8,818 bases of DNA from Micromonosporaceae bacterium (GCA_017354595.1 JAFMQQ010000089.1:1-8818); one strand, 5' to 3'. Positions 1 through 6,463 are shown, numbered from the stretch's first letter. Notes: generated by a model from the sequence alone, not told the origin. Made by a program: numbers and translations.

Positions 1-132
1 GTTGGCGGACTGCGCGGCGGCGACGGCGAGCGGGGTGGCGAGGGTGTGCGGGGCGGCGAAGGTCACCGCGACGCCCAGCGCGACCGCGAGCCCGACGCCC
101 CCGGCGATCAGGAACGCTGACTGTTTCTTCAC
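1..132 (-). CDS. Secreted protein, N-terminal fragment (signal peptide only)
   Basis: This gene runs off the left edge, and only its first 44 codons are visible. It starts with GTG at 132, with AGGAG about 8 nt upstream. The peptide begins MKKQSAFLIAGG and continues with a hydrophobic Ala/Val/Leu stretch to about residue 27. It then becomes Ala/Pro-rich and ends AAAQSAN at the edge, which is a typical actinobacterial Sec signal peptide followed by the start of a mature secreted domain. It lies 69 nt downstream of kdgK on the same strand, so it may be the third gene of the eda-kdgK operon. In such loci the partner is often a pectate lyase or another uronan-degrading enzyme, but nothing visible identifies the mature domain. 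The function is therefore left open. Confidence 0.7.
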   Translation of the reverse strand, partial: MKKQSAFLIAGGVGLAVALGVAVTFAAPHTLATPLAVAAAQSAN

Positions 133-156
133 TCTGTCTCCTGTGGACACTCGTGG

Positions 157-206
157 CCGGCGGCCGCCGGTACCCGTGGCTGCGGCTGATGGTAGCGGGC
201 GCTACC
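157..206 (-). other. Short inverted repeats at the kdgK 3' end
   Basis: Two short self-complementary elements lie between kdgK and the secreted gene. GGTAGC (191-196) and GCTACC (201-206) form a 6-bp stem with a 4-nt loop that includes the kdgK stop codon. CCGGCGGCCGCCGG (157-170) is a perfect 14-bp palindrome. Neither is followed by a U-tract. They could act as a weak attenuator or as an mRNA-stabilising structure between the two genes. In DNA this GC-rich, chance is also a reasonable explanation. Confidence 0.25.
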
Positions 207-1299
207 GGTCCACCCGGGCGCCGCCTCCGCGCACCAGTTTCTCCACCTCGGCCAGGCTGGCCATCGATGTATCGCCAGGCGTGGTCATGGCCAGCGCTCC
301 GTGCGCGGCACCGTACTCGATGGCGGTGGCCAGGTCCCCCTTTTCGATCAGGCCGTAGATGAGTCCGGAGGCGAAGCTGTCGCCACCGCCGACCCGGTCC
401 AGGATCTCCAGCCCTGGCCGGTGGGTGGCTTCGGCGAAGTCGCCGCCGGACCAGGCGACGGCGCCCCAGTCGTTGATGGTGGCGCTGCGTACGGTCCGTA
501 GGGTGGTGGCCACGACCGCGAAGTTGGGGTACCGCTGGACGACCTCTTCGATCATGCGGCGGAAGTTGGCCGCTGACAGGCTGGTCAGGTCGTGGTCGGT
601 ATCGGGGACGGTGAAGCCGAGGGCGGCGGTGAAGTCCTCCTCATTGCCCAGCATCACGTCCACGTAACCGGCCAGTCGGGTGTTGACCTCGCGCGCCCGC
701 TGCTGTCCGCCGATCGCCTGCCACAGGCTGGGCCGGTAGTTCAGGTCGTAGGAGATGACTGTGCCGTGCCGGCGGGCGGCGACCATCGCCGCCTCGATCA
801 CATCGGGGGTGGTTTCGGAGAGGCCGGCGTAGATTCCGCCGGTGTGCAGCCAGCGCACCCCCAGCGTGCCGAACAGGTGCTCCCAGTCCACCGCGTCGGG
901 GCGCAGCTGGCTGGCGGCGGTGTTGCCCCGGTCGGAGACGCCCACCGCGCCGCGTAGCCCGAAGCCGCGTTCGGTGAAGTTCAGCCCGTTGCGCACCCGC
1001 CGGCCGATCCCGTCATAGGGCACCCACCGGATCAGCGAGGTGTCCACCCCGCCGGCCAGGATCAGATCCTCCACCAGCCGGCCCACCTCGTTGTCGGCCA
1101 ACGCGGTCACCACCCCGGTCCGCATGCCGAAACAGCGGCGCAGGCCCCGCGCCACGTTGTACTCCCCGCCGCCCTCCCAGACCCGGAACGCGCGGGCCGT
1201 CTTGATCCGCCCCTCGCCCGGGTCCAGCCGCAGCATCACCTCACCCAACGCCACCAGGTCGTAGCGGCACTCTTCCCGGTCGCGCAGCCGCAACGTCAC
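202..1299 (-). CDS. kdgK: 2-keto-3-deoxygluconate kinase, PfkB/ribokinase family
   Basis: Predicted cytosolic sugar kinase of 365 residues that phosphorylates 2-keto-3-deoxygluconate to KDPG with ATP, the step before KDPG aldolase. PfkB-family marks are clear. ALGEVMLRLDP (17-27) and the substrate-site motif GGGEYNVA (43-50) lie in the N-terminal part. DLNYRPSLW (185-193) and NEED (219-222) follow, then the ATP/anion-hole motif DRVGGGDSFASG (301-312), whose second Asp (307) is the expected catalytic base. The GTG start at 1299 was chosen over an in-frame ATG at 1408-1410. The 37-residue extension that ATG would add is Gly/Arg-rich shadow of eda, and the GTG overlaps the eda stop as GTGA, typical of translational coupling. 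GGGD instead of the textbook GAGD is common in KDG kinases as I recall them. Another KDG-like substrate, or a fructokinase role, cannot be excluded, but the aldolase neighbour favours KDG. Confidence 0.9.
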   Translation of the reverse strand: MTLRLRDREECRYDLVALGEVMLRLDPGEGRIKTARAFRVWEGGGEYNVARGLRRCFGMRTGVVTALADNEVGRLVEDLILAGGVDTSLIRWVPYDGIGRRVRNGLNFTERGFGLRGAVGVSDRGNTAASQLRPDAVDWEHLFGTLGVRWLHTGGIYAGLSETTPDVIEAAMVAARRHGTVISYDLNYRPSLWQAIGGQQRAREVNTRLAGYVDVMLGNEEDFTAALGFTVPDTDHDLTSLSAANFRRMIEEVVQRYPNFAVVATTLRTVRSATINDWGAVAWSGGDFAEATHRPGLEILDRVGGGDSFASGLIYGLIEKGDLATAIEYGAAHGALAMTTPGDTSMASLAEVEKLVRGGGARVDR

Positions 1300-1946
1300 C
1301 GGCCACCCCCCACGCTCGCGCCCACCCGGGCCACCTCGACCACCGCCTGGCAGCGGCGGGTCACCTCGGCCCAGTCCCCCGCGGCCAGCAACTCCGCGGC
1401 CACCATCCAACTCGCACCAACCGCCAGTACCGCCGGCACGGCCAGGTACCCGGCGAGGTTGGTGGCGGTCACCCCACCGGTCGGGATGAACCGGACCGAC
1501 CGGAACGGCGCCGCCAACGCCTTCACCATCCCGGCTCCGCCCAACTGTTCGGCCGGGAAGAACTTCACCGTGTCCAGGCCCGCGTCCAGCGCCATCTGCA
1601 CCTCGGTCGCGGTCGCCACGCCCGGGTACACCGGTACCCCGCGCTCTTGGCAGCGGCGTACCACCGCCGGCCCGTACCCCGGGCTGACCACGAACCGCGC
1701 CCCCGCATCCACCGCCCGATCCACCTGCTCCACGGTCAGTACCGTCCCCGCGCCCACCAGCAGCTCGGACCTGGCCGCCAGCACCCGGATCGCCGCCTGC
1801 GCCGCCTCGGTCCGGAACGTCACCTCGGCACAGTGCAGGCCACCCGCCAGCAGCGCGTCGGCGAGCGGCTCCGCCCGGTCCACATCGGACACAACCACAA
1901 CCGGCAATACCCGATCCGCCGCCAGCGCGGTCAGTACCTCGGACAT
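1296..1946 (-). CDS. eda: KDPG aldolase (2-keto-3-deoxy-6-phosphogluconate aldolase)
   Basis: Cytosolic class I aldolase of 216 residues, a normal length for the family, splitting KDPG into pyruvate and glyceraldehyde-3-phosphate. The expected active site is present. Glu41 and Arg45 lie in CAEVTFRT, the Schiff-base Lys128 in TVKFFPAE, and the phosphate-binding turn is PTGGVT (155-160). VSPGYGP (87-93) and YPGVATATEV (107-116) also match the family. The ATG at 1946 has a strong AAGGGAGG ribosome site just upstream. A longer frame reaching 2030 would add 28 poorly conserved-looking residues with no such site. It is first in an operon with kdgK, sharing four bases (GTGA). Classic 6-phosphogluconate dehydratase is not in view, so the pair fits uronate/KDG catabolism better than a full Entner-Doudoroff route; that is inference. 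Confidence 0.93.
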   Translation of the reverse strand: MSEVLTALAADRVLPVVVVSDVDRAEPLADALLAGGLHCAEVTFRTEAAQAAIRVLAARSELLVGAGTVLTVEQVDRAVDAGARFVVSPGYGPAVVRRCQERGVPVYPGVATATEVQMALDAGLDTVKFFPAEQLGGAGMVKALAAPFRSVRFIPTGGVTATNLAGYLAVPAVLAVGASWMVAAELLAAGDWAEVTRRCQAVVEVARVGASVGGGR

Positions 1947-2170
1947 CCAGCCTCGCCTCCCTTGGGATCCGTCCACCGCGGCGGCGCCGACGACTCGCCT
2001 ACCCGCGGCGACGGTCTGATACTCGCTCACCGAGTTCCGCCACGGTGATCGTGGGTACCCGTAGACACGACCGTACCGATGCCGTAGGCCGGCACGATGG
2101 CCGCCCTCGCCGTCGGTGGCACGATGTTCGCGTTCCTCCTGCGCCGGTACGTCTTCTCCGTGGAGCCAGT
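1947..2170. promoter_or_regulatory. Divergent regulatory gap with two adjacent inverted repeats
   Basis: This 224-nt gap separates eda (leftward) from the rightward membrane-protein gene, so it must hold any promoter of the eda-kdgK operon. Two inverted repeats of the same design sit side by side. The first is ACTCG-N5-CGAGT at 2021-2035, and the second is CCACG-N5-CGTGG at 2040-2054. Their centres are 19 bp apart and 80-100 bp upstream of the eda start. They are plausible operator sites for a sugar-acid repressor. No convincing -35/-10 pair was found by eye on either strand, so the regulatory reading is tentative. Confidence 0.35.
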
Positions 2171-2809
2171 TTGGTAGGTGTCGCCCAGCGCGTGTCGCCG
2201 CGTGGGCCCGACTGGGCCAACGCGGGCGCCCGCCTGTGCGTCGCGCTCAGCCTCCCGGTCCTCGCCAGCGTCCTGTTCAAGGTCCTCAACGGCCGGCCCA
2301 ACACCACCGGCGGGGTCCTGGTGGTCCTGCTGTGGATGCTCGGCCTCCCGCTCGGGGCAGCCTGGGCCCGGGAGGCATGGCACGCGAGGCTGGCCCGGCC
2401 GACGGTACGGCTGACCGGGGCCCAGGTTGCCGGGCGTACCGGCTGGCCGCTGCGGCGGTGGCGATCCGTCCGGCTGGACCGGCTGGCCCGGGTCCGCTGC
2501 ACCAAGAGCTTCGAGCAGGGACCGATGTGGGGTGGGGAGTCCTACCTCCTGCTCCGCGACCTGGATGGCGGTCGCGTCATGGTGGAGATTCCAAGCGGCG
2601 CTGCCTGGCCAGAGGGCCTGCGCCGGGCGCTGCTGCGGGCGATCGACGACTCACCGTCGGTACGGGTTGGCCCGGTCACCCGCCGGCGCCTGGCCGGACA
2701 CAATCCCTTGTGGACGGTTCCGCTGTGGTTCCTGCGGTTCGTGCTCGCCATCACCGTGGGTATCGTCGTCGCATTGTTGATCTGCGTCGGGCTCGGCGCG
2801 CTGCGGTAG
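2171..2809 (+). CDS. Small membrane protein with PH-like soluble segment, unknown function
   Basis: This predicted integral membrane protein of about 212 residues is not one I recognise as a named family. Two hydrophobic helices near the N-terminus (about 20-41 and 45-65) are followed by a soluble part of roughly 90 residues (77-165). That part has the alternating strand pattern seen in bacterial PH-like domains, for example VRLTGAQVAGRTGWP and ESYLLLRDLDGGRVMVEIPSG-type strands. A C-terminal helix (184-210) closes the protein. The start is uncertain. TTG at 2171 has GGAG five bases upstream and is preferred here. GTG at 2192 is an alternative. The frame stays open back to a GTG at 2045, but that stretch reads as Arg-rich noise. 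A short hydrophobic frame in another phase overlaps the start (see findings). The gene is followed, after 181 nt, by another membrane protein on the same strand. Confidence 0.6.
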   Translation: MVGVAQRVSPRGPDWANAGARLCVALSLPVLASVLFKVLNGRPNTTGGVLVVLLWMLGLPLGAAWAREAWHARLARPTVRLTGAQVAGRTGWPLRRWRSVRLDRLARVRCTKSFEQGPMWGGESYLLLRDLDGGRVMVEIPSGAAWPEGLRRALLRAIDDSPSVRVGPVTRRRLAGHNPLWTVPLWFLRFVLAITVGIVVALLICVGLGALR

Positions 2810-2990
2810 CCGGACACCCTTGGCCAGGGCGCGTGCCCGGACGCGTCGCCGGCAGGCAGTCCCCAGAACACGGGACAGCTCGGCCGGTCCGTCCGCACGT
2901 AGGCTATCGATACGTAGGCTATCGATCGTTCTGGAACGGCGATCGCCCGCCGAACTCCAGCCGGCAACCTGTCCCTGCGAAGGGTGGTCG
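2810..2990 (+). promoter_or_regulatory. Gap before the DUF3592-like gene, probable promoter region
   Basis: This 181-nt gap separates the two membrane-protein genes. It holds a weak GC hairpin (GGGC-GCGT-GCCC, about 2827-2838) just after the first gene and a 5-bp inverted repeat, GTCCC (2859-2863) with GGGAC (2872-2876). It also holds a 15-bp tandem repeat (2897-2926), described separately. TAGGCT within each repeat copy fits the actinobacterial -10 form TAnnnT. No good -35 element was seen at 16-18 nt from either copy. Confidence 0.35.
2897..2926 (+). repeat. Perfect 15-bp tandem direct repeat, two copies
   Basis: The unit ACGTAGGCTATCGAT occurs twice back to back (2897-2911 and 2912-2926) with no mismatch. 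It is unusually AT-rich for this DNA. Each copy holds TAGGCT, a possible -10 box, and the self-complementary ATCGAT. The repeat ends 64 nt upstream of the ATG at 2991. A duplicated operator or duplicated -10 element is possible. Slippage-type duplication of a neutral sequence is the alternative. Confidence 0.85.
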
Positions 2991-4166
2991 ATGGCTCGCA
3001 GCACGTGGCCGGGGGTACAGCCGCCGCCGGTACCGGCGCGACGGCACAGTCGCGGCGCGGCGCTGCTCGCGGCGCTCACCACGATCGCGCTGATCATCGC
3101 CGTACTCCTGCTGCTGGCTCGGGGTGGCTCCGCCGGCCGGATCGCCAGTGCCCTGCTGGGCCTGGGGTACCTGGGTCAACTGGGCGCTATCGCGGCGCGC
3201 GACCACCGGCGGCGGCAGCTCTACCTGCTCACCCAGGCGCCGCCCGCCCAGGCCCTACCGCACCTGGCCGCCGCCGATGACGCCCGGGCGCGGCTGGTCG
3301 ACCTCGGCGCTCCGACGGCCAGCGAGCGGCGCTGGGAGCGCCGCCAATCGTGGTGGATCGCGCTGCTGCTGCCACCCTTCGGCTTCAACACGGTGGCCGC
3401 GTTCGGGTACATCGCCATGCGCGGGCGCAGCTGGACCTGGGCGCTTTCGGCCCTGGGCTACGCCGCGCTCACCGGCGTCTGGCTCACCGCCGAGCAGCCG
3501 GAGCATCGCAGCGGCACCGCGGTGGCGGTCGGTACCGGATGCTGGCTACTGATGTGGCTCGGCGGGCTCGGGCACGGCCTGCTGGTACGCCGCGCATACC
3601 TCGCCGCCCTCGCCGGCAGGCTGGCCACCGGTACCTCCGCCTCCTTGAAGGCACAGTTGCGCAGCGAGTACGACGGCCATCTCGCCGCCGCGATCAGCGC
3701 CCGGCGGGGACGGCCCGAGTACCCGCCGCTGCGCGGCGGCGGGTTCACCGGTCTGTTCTCCGGCCTGGTGCTGCGGATGGGCGTGCTGGGGCTGGGAGCC
3801 GCGCTGCTCGCGGTCGTATTCATCCCCATCACGGTGGTCAGGGGCGTGGCGGAGGCGCACTTCCAGAAGGTCGCGGTGGCGGCCAGCGCGGTCGTGGTCG
3901 ACCGCAACGCCGCCGGTCGGGGCGGCACCAGCGCCAAGGTCGCCTTCCAGGCCGCCGACGGCCGGACGATAACCACGACGGTCGGGGTACAGGGCTGGCC
4001 GCAGCTTGGCAGCGCGGTGCGGATCCGCTACGACCCGCAGAACCCCGGCAATGCCGAGGCGGCCAACGGCGGTCGCGGCGACGAGCTGCCCTTCAGCATC
4101 GGCCTGATCCTGGCCGCCGCGGCCCTGGCCGGCGCGTCCTGGCTGTGGAACCACCGGCGGGGGTGA
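2991..4166 (+). CDS. Multi-pass membrane protein with C-terminal DUF3592-like module
   Basis: This is a predicted membrane protein of 391 residues with about seven hydrophobic segments (roughly 22-43, 49-69, 121-143, 148-166, 177-199, 257-284 and 368-386). The C-terminal third has the layout of DUF3592. A membrane helix is followed by a small beta-rich domain starting AVVVDRNAAG and containing FQAADGRTITTTV. It ends in SAVRIRYDPQNPGNAE, a close fit to that family's V-x-V-x-Y-x-P-x-x-P ending, and then comes one more helix. DUF3592 proteins have no established biochemical role. The ATG at 2991 has AAGGGTGG just upstream. The frame is open back to 2820, but the added residues are Arg-rich and include the tandem-repeat sequence, so they are rejected. 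The N-terminal two thirds match no family I can name. The gene ends only 20 nt from the convergent stop at 4187. Confidence 0.8.
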   Translation: MARSTWPGVQPPPVPARRHSRGAALLAALTTIALIIAVLLLLARGGSAGRIASALLGLGYLGQLGAIAARDHRRRQLYLLTQAPPAQALPHLAAADDARARLVDLGAPTASERRWERRQSWWIALLLPPFGFNTVAAFGYIAMRGRSWTWALSALGYAALTGVWLTAEQPEHRSGTAVAVGTGCWLLMWLGGLGHGLLVRRAYLAALAGRLATGTSASLKAQLRSEYDGHLAAAISARRGRPEYPPLRGGGFTGLFSGLVLRMGVLGLGAALLAVVFIPITVVRGVAEAHFQKVAVAASAVVVDRNAAGRGGTSAKVAFQAADGRTITTTVGVQGWPQLGSAVRIRYDPQNPGNAEAANGGRGDELPFSIGLILAAAALAGASWLWNHRRG

Positions 4167-4186
4167 CCCGGTGGGCGCCGCGTCGC

Positions 4187-4801
4187 TCAGCTCTTCGCCG
4201 GCAACGCGTCACCGTACCGGGCGCTGCAACCGGTCGGCCGGTAGATGTCGCCGGATACGACCGGGTAGCCGGCGGGCGGGTTTACCACCACAGTGGACAC
4301 ACGGGTGATGGCGTCCATGCAATCGCCGGCCGCGGCGCTGGTACCGCGGCTGCCGCCCACCCATACGTCGAGCCAGGTCGACGCGCCGGCCGGGTAACCC
4401 GTGTGGCACGGGCCGTCCTGCGGCTGGCTCCCGTCGCCGCAGACGTCCTCCACGACCAGGTACCGGCGCAGGTTGGGCAGGTAGAACCGGGTCCCGGCCG
4501 GCCAGTCCAACACGTCCTGGCCGGTGGCCCGCGAATAGCCAACGGCAACCGTGACCGGGTCGGCGTACGTACCGGTGCCGCCGGCGATCCGGTGCAGCAC
4601 AGGGTTGCTGATCTGGGCCGAATCGGGTGGCGTGTTGTCGAAGTAGCTGTACCCGGTGACGTACGCCTGCACGGTGTGTACGGCCGGCGCGCGAAGCTGC
4701 CGGGCCGGGCCCGGCCAGCGCGTCGCCAGTACGCCGGCGGCGGCTGCGGCGACGGCCAGGGCCGCGATGCCGGCGGCCACGGCAACCCGGGGCTTGCCCA
4801 T
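4187..4801 (-). CDS. Exported 3D / double-psi-beta-barrel-like protein
   Basis: Exported or membrane-anchored protein of 204 residues. After a short basic start (MGKPR) comes an Ala/Val-rich helix (about 7-26), either a signal peptide or an N-terminal anchor. The exported part (43-204) resembles 3D-type or RlpA-like double-psi barrels. It has AYVTGYSYFDNTPP (46-59), TVAVG (84-88), GTRFYLPNLRRYLVVEDVCGDG in two strands (103-124) and LDVWVGG (144-150). Asp81, Asp119 and Asp145 are candidates for the three-Asp signature. Cys121, 132, 161 and 192 would allow two disulfides. Related domains act in cell-wall glycan cleavage or plant-wall loosening; which applies here is not known. The ATG at 4801 was chosen because AAGGTGG lies just upstream; an in-frame ATG at 4828 lacks one. 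It is divergent from the GH5 gene across a 125-nt gap. Confidence 0.8.
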   Translation of the reverse strand: MGKPRVAVAAGIAALAVAAAAAGVLATRWPGPARQLRAPAVHTVQAYVTGYSYFDNTPPDSAQISNPVLHRIAGGTGTYADPVTVAVGYSRATGQDVLDWPAGTRFYLPNLRRYLVVEDVCGDGSQPQDGPCHTGYPAGASTWLDVWVGGSRGTSAAAGDCMDAITRVSTVVVNPPAGYPVVSGDIYRPTGCSARYGDALPAKS

Positions 4802-4851
4802 GCCCCACCTTCGCACACGGCACCGCATGGACGAAGTGCCTTCTCAACTCA

Positions 4852-4880
4852 TTGACCATGCACTGGTGTGTGTCTAGGTT
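4852..4880 (+). promoter_or_regulatory. Housekeeping-type promoter of the GH5 gene
   Basis: TTGACC (4852-4857) and TAGGTT (4875-4880) are separated by exactly 17 nt. This matches the consensus of actinobacterial principal-sigma (HrdB-type) promoters. Transcription would start near 4886-4888, giving a leader of about 40 nt before the ribosome site AAGGAG (4912-4917) and the ATG at 4927. No inverted repeat resembling a sugar-responsive operator was seen around it, so regulation is not evident from the sequence. Confidence 0.7.
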
Positions 4881-4926
4881 GGGCTGGGCGACCATTCTTG
4901 ACCTCTTTGTGAAGGAGCAGCGCGAG

Positions 4927-6366
4927 ATGGCGCCGAGCACACCCCTGGTCCGTGCGGTCACGACTGGCTTCGCTGCGGCGGTACTGCTGCTGTTGAGCCC
5001 TTCGGCTGTCGCCCACGCCGCGACGCAACCGCAGTCGCACGGCCATACCGCAGACTTCCGCGGCGTCAACTGGGCCGACCCGCGCGACAACTACGCCGTG
5101 GACGCGGTGGTGCCCAGCGGGCTGGCGACCACCGACGACTACGGCACCGTCTACCGCATCGCCACCGGCATGGTGCTCGGCTTCCGCCAGAACCTGGGCG
5201 CCGACACGCTGCGGCTGCCGATCAACCCGGCCAGCGTCGGTACCGCCTGGTGGCAGTCCTACCGCGGCGCCATCGACGCGGCCACCGCCAGCGGCGACAA
5301 GGTGATCCTCAGCTACTGGGAGGCGAACACCAGCAAGGACGGCCTCATCGACGATGTGGCCGGGTGGAACAGCATGTGGGACACCGTGGTCCAGGACTAC
5401 CGGGACAACCAGCGCGTCTACTTCGAACCGATGAACGAACCGCACGGCTACACCCTGGACCAGTGGGTGTCGGTCACCTCCGGCTGGCTGGCCCGGCACC
5501 GGGACGTCCCGCGCCAGCGGGTGGTGATCAGCGGGACCGGGTACAACGACGACGTGACCGGTGTGGGTGCGGCGCCGGCGCTGCGTGGAACGCTGCTCTC
5601 CCTGCACTTCTACGGCTTCTGGGCGAGCTACACGCAGAAGGCCGACTGGCTGGCCAACCTCGCCCCACGGATCGGCGGCTACGGGTACCGCACCATCATC
5701 GACGAGGCCGGCGCTCCGATGACGATCGGGCTGAACTACGGAGCGCACAACGGCAACACCTACACCTCCTACTTCGCCGCGATCACCGAGACGGCGCACG
5801 ACCAACAGATGGGGCTGGTGTACTGGCCGGGCCTGCGTTTCGGCGACTCCTACTCGATCGAGTCACTCGCCGCCGGCGGTCAGCTGGTGGACAACAGCGC
5901 CACCGGCGTCGCGCAACTGCGTTGGGGGTACGGCTTCGGCAGCACCGAACCGGTCAACGACCTACCGCCCGCGCCACCGGGACAGCCACTGGTCGGCGTG
6001 GCCTCCGGCCGCTGCCTGGACGTACCCGGGTTCAGCACGACCAACGGCACCCGGCTGGACCTGTGGGACTGCAACGGTGGTGGCAACCAGTCGTGGAACT
6101 GGGAGACCAACAAAGAGGTGACCGTCTACGCGTCCAAGTGCCTCACCATCGGTGGCACCGGCTCCGCCCCGGGCGACCCGGTTCTCATCACCGACTGCAC
6201 CGGGGCCGCCGCTCAACAGTGGACGTTCAACGCGGACAACACCGTGACCAGCGTGGCGAACCCGGCGCTGTGCCTGGACGCGGTGGGCGCCGGTACCGGC
6301 AACGGTACCGCCATCGACGTCTGGACCTGCAACGGCGGTGCCAACCAGCAGTGGTCGAGAGGCTGA
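4927..6366 (+). CDS. Secreted GH5-type glycoside hydrolase with C-terminal CBM13 lectin
   Basis: Secreted beta-glycanase of 479 residues. A signal peptide (1-31, probable cut after AHA) leads into a clan GH-A TIM-barrel domain (about 40-340). The barrel shows RGVNWADP (45-52), LRLPIN (95-100), the acid/base motif EPMNEP with Glu171, the LHFYG motif (226-230) and the nucleophile Glu260 in IIDEAG. A Pro-rich linker (about 340-353) leads to a complete ricin-type beta-trefoil (354-479). Its three QxW motifs are NQSW (387-390), AQQW (429-432) and NQQW (473-476), each with paired Cys. The ATG at 4927 has AAGGAG nine bases upstream. The likely substrate is a plant or fungal polysaccharide such as beta-glucan or mannan, but the subfamily cannot be settled by eye. 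It has its own promoter and a strong terminator, so it is probably monocistronic. Confidence 0.92.
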   Translation: MAPSTPLVRAVTTGFAAAVLLLLSPSAVAHAATQPQSHGHTADFRGVNWADPRDNYAVDAVVPSGLATTDDYGTVYRIATGMVLGFRQNLGADTLRLPINPASVGTAWWQSYRGAIDAATASGDKVILSYWEANTSKDGLIDDVAGWNSMWDTVVQDYRDNQRVYFEPMNEPHGYTLDQWVSVTSGWLARHRDVPRQRVVISGTGYNDDVTGVGAAPALRGTLLSLHFYGFWASYTQKADWLANLAPRIGGYGYRTIIDEAGAPMTIGLNYGAHNGNTYTSYFAAITETAHDQQMGLVYWPGLRFGDSYSIESLAAGGQLVDNSATGVAQLRWGYGFGSTEPVNDLPPAPPGQPLVGVASGRCLDVPGFSTTNGTRLDLWDCNGGGNQSWNWETNKEVTVYASKCLTIGGTGSAPGDPVLITDCTGAAAQQWTFNADNTVTSVANPALCLDAVGAGTGNGTAIDVWTCNGGANQQWSRG

Positions 6367-6413
6367 CCCGGCGGGTACCCGAGTGGCGCCCGACCGACCG
6401 TGATTGCCGTAAG

Positions 6414-6450
6414 GCTGGTGGCCCCGACCTCCCGGACCGGGGCCACCAGC
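6414..6450. terminator. Bidirectional terminator, perfect 13-bp stem
   Basis: GCTGGTGGCCCCG (6414-6426) pairs perfectly with CGGGGCCACCAGC (6438-6450) across an 11-nt loop. It sits in the 97-nt gap between the stops of two convergent genes (6366 on plus, 6464 on minus). There is no U-tract on either side, as is common for actinobacterial terminators. The position, length and perfection of the stem make a two-way terminator the natural reading. Confidence 0.85.
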
Positions 6451-6463
6451 GATATCTGGAGGC

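Noticed and set aside
1300..1410. N-terminal extension of the kinase gene to an ATG at 1410
   Set aside because: The 37 added residues are Gly/Arg-rich, lie wholly inside eda in another frame, and have no ribosome site. The GTGA overlap at 1296-1299 gives a much better start.
1947..2030. Extension of KDPG aldolase to 2030
   Set aside because: The ATG at 1946 has a strong AAGGGAGG site and gives the usual family length and N-terminus.
2827..2838. GC hairpin after the PH-like gene as a terminator
   Set aside because: Only a 4-bp perfect stem with a mismatch beyond it, too weak in DNA this GC-rich to call a terminator.
3333..3346. Partial match to the Streptomyces CebR operator TGGGAGCGCTCCCA
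   Set aside because: Only the left half (TGGGAGCG) matches, and it lies inside the coding region of the DUF3592-like gene.
3350..4855. Long open frame on the plus strand (501 codons) across the DUF3592-like gene and the 3D-like gene
   Set aside because: The translation is Arg/Gly/Pro-rich without domain character, and it overlaps two better-supported genes, one of them on the opposite strand. It is a high-GC artefact.
4852..4926. Start of the GH5 gene at TTG 4852
   Set aside because: That TTG is the -35 box of the promoter. The ribosome site AAGGAG and a proper signal peptide point to ATG 4927.
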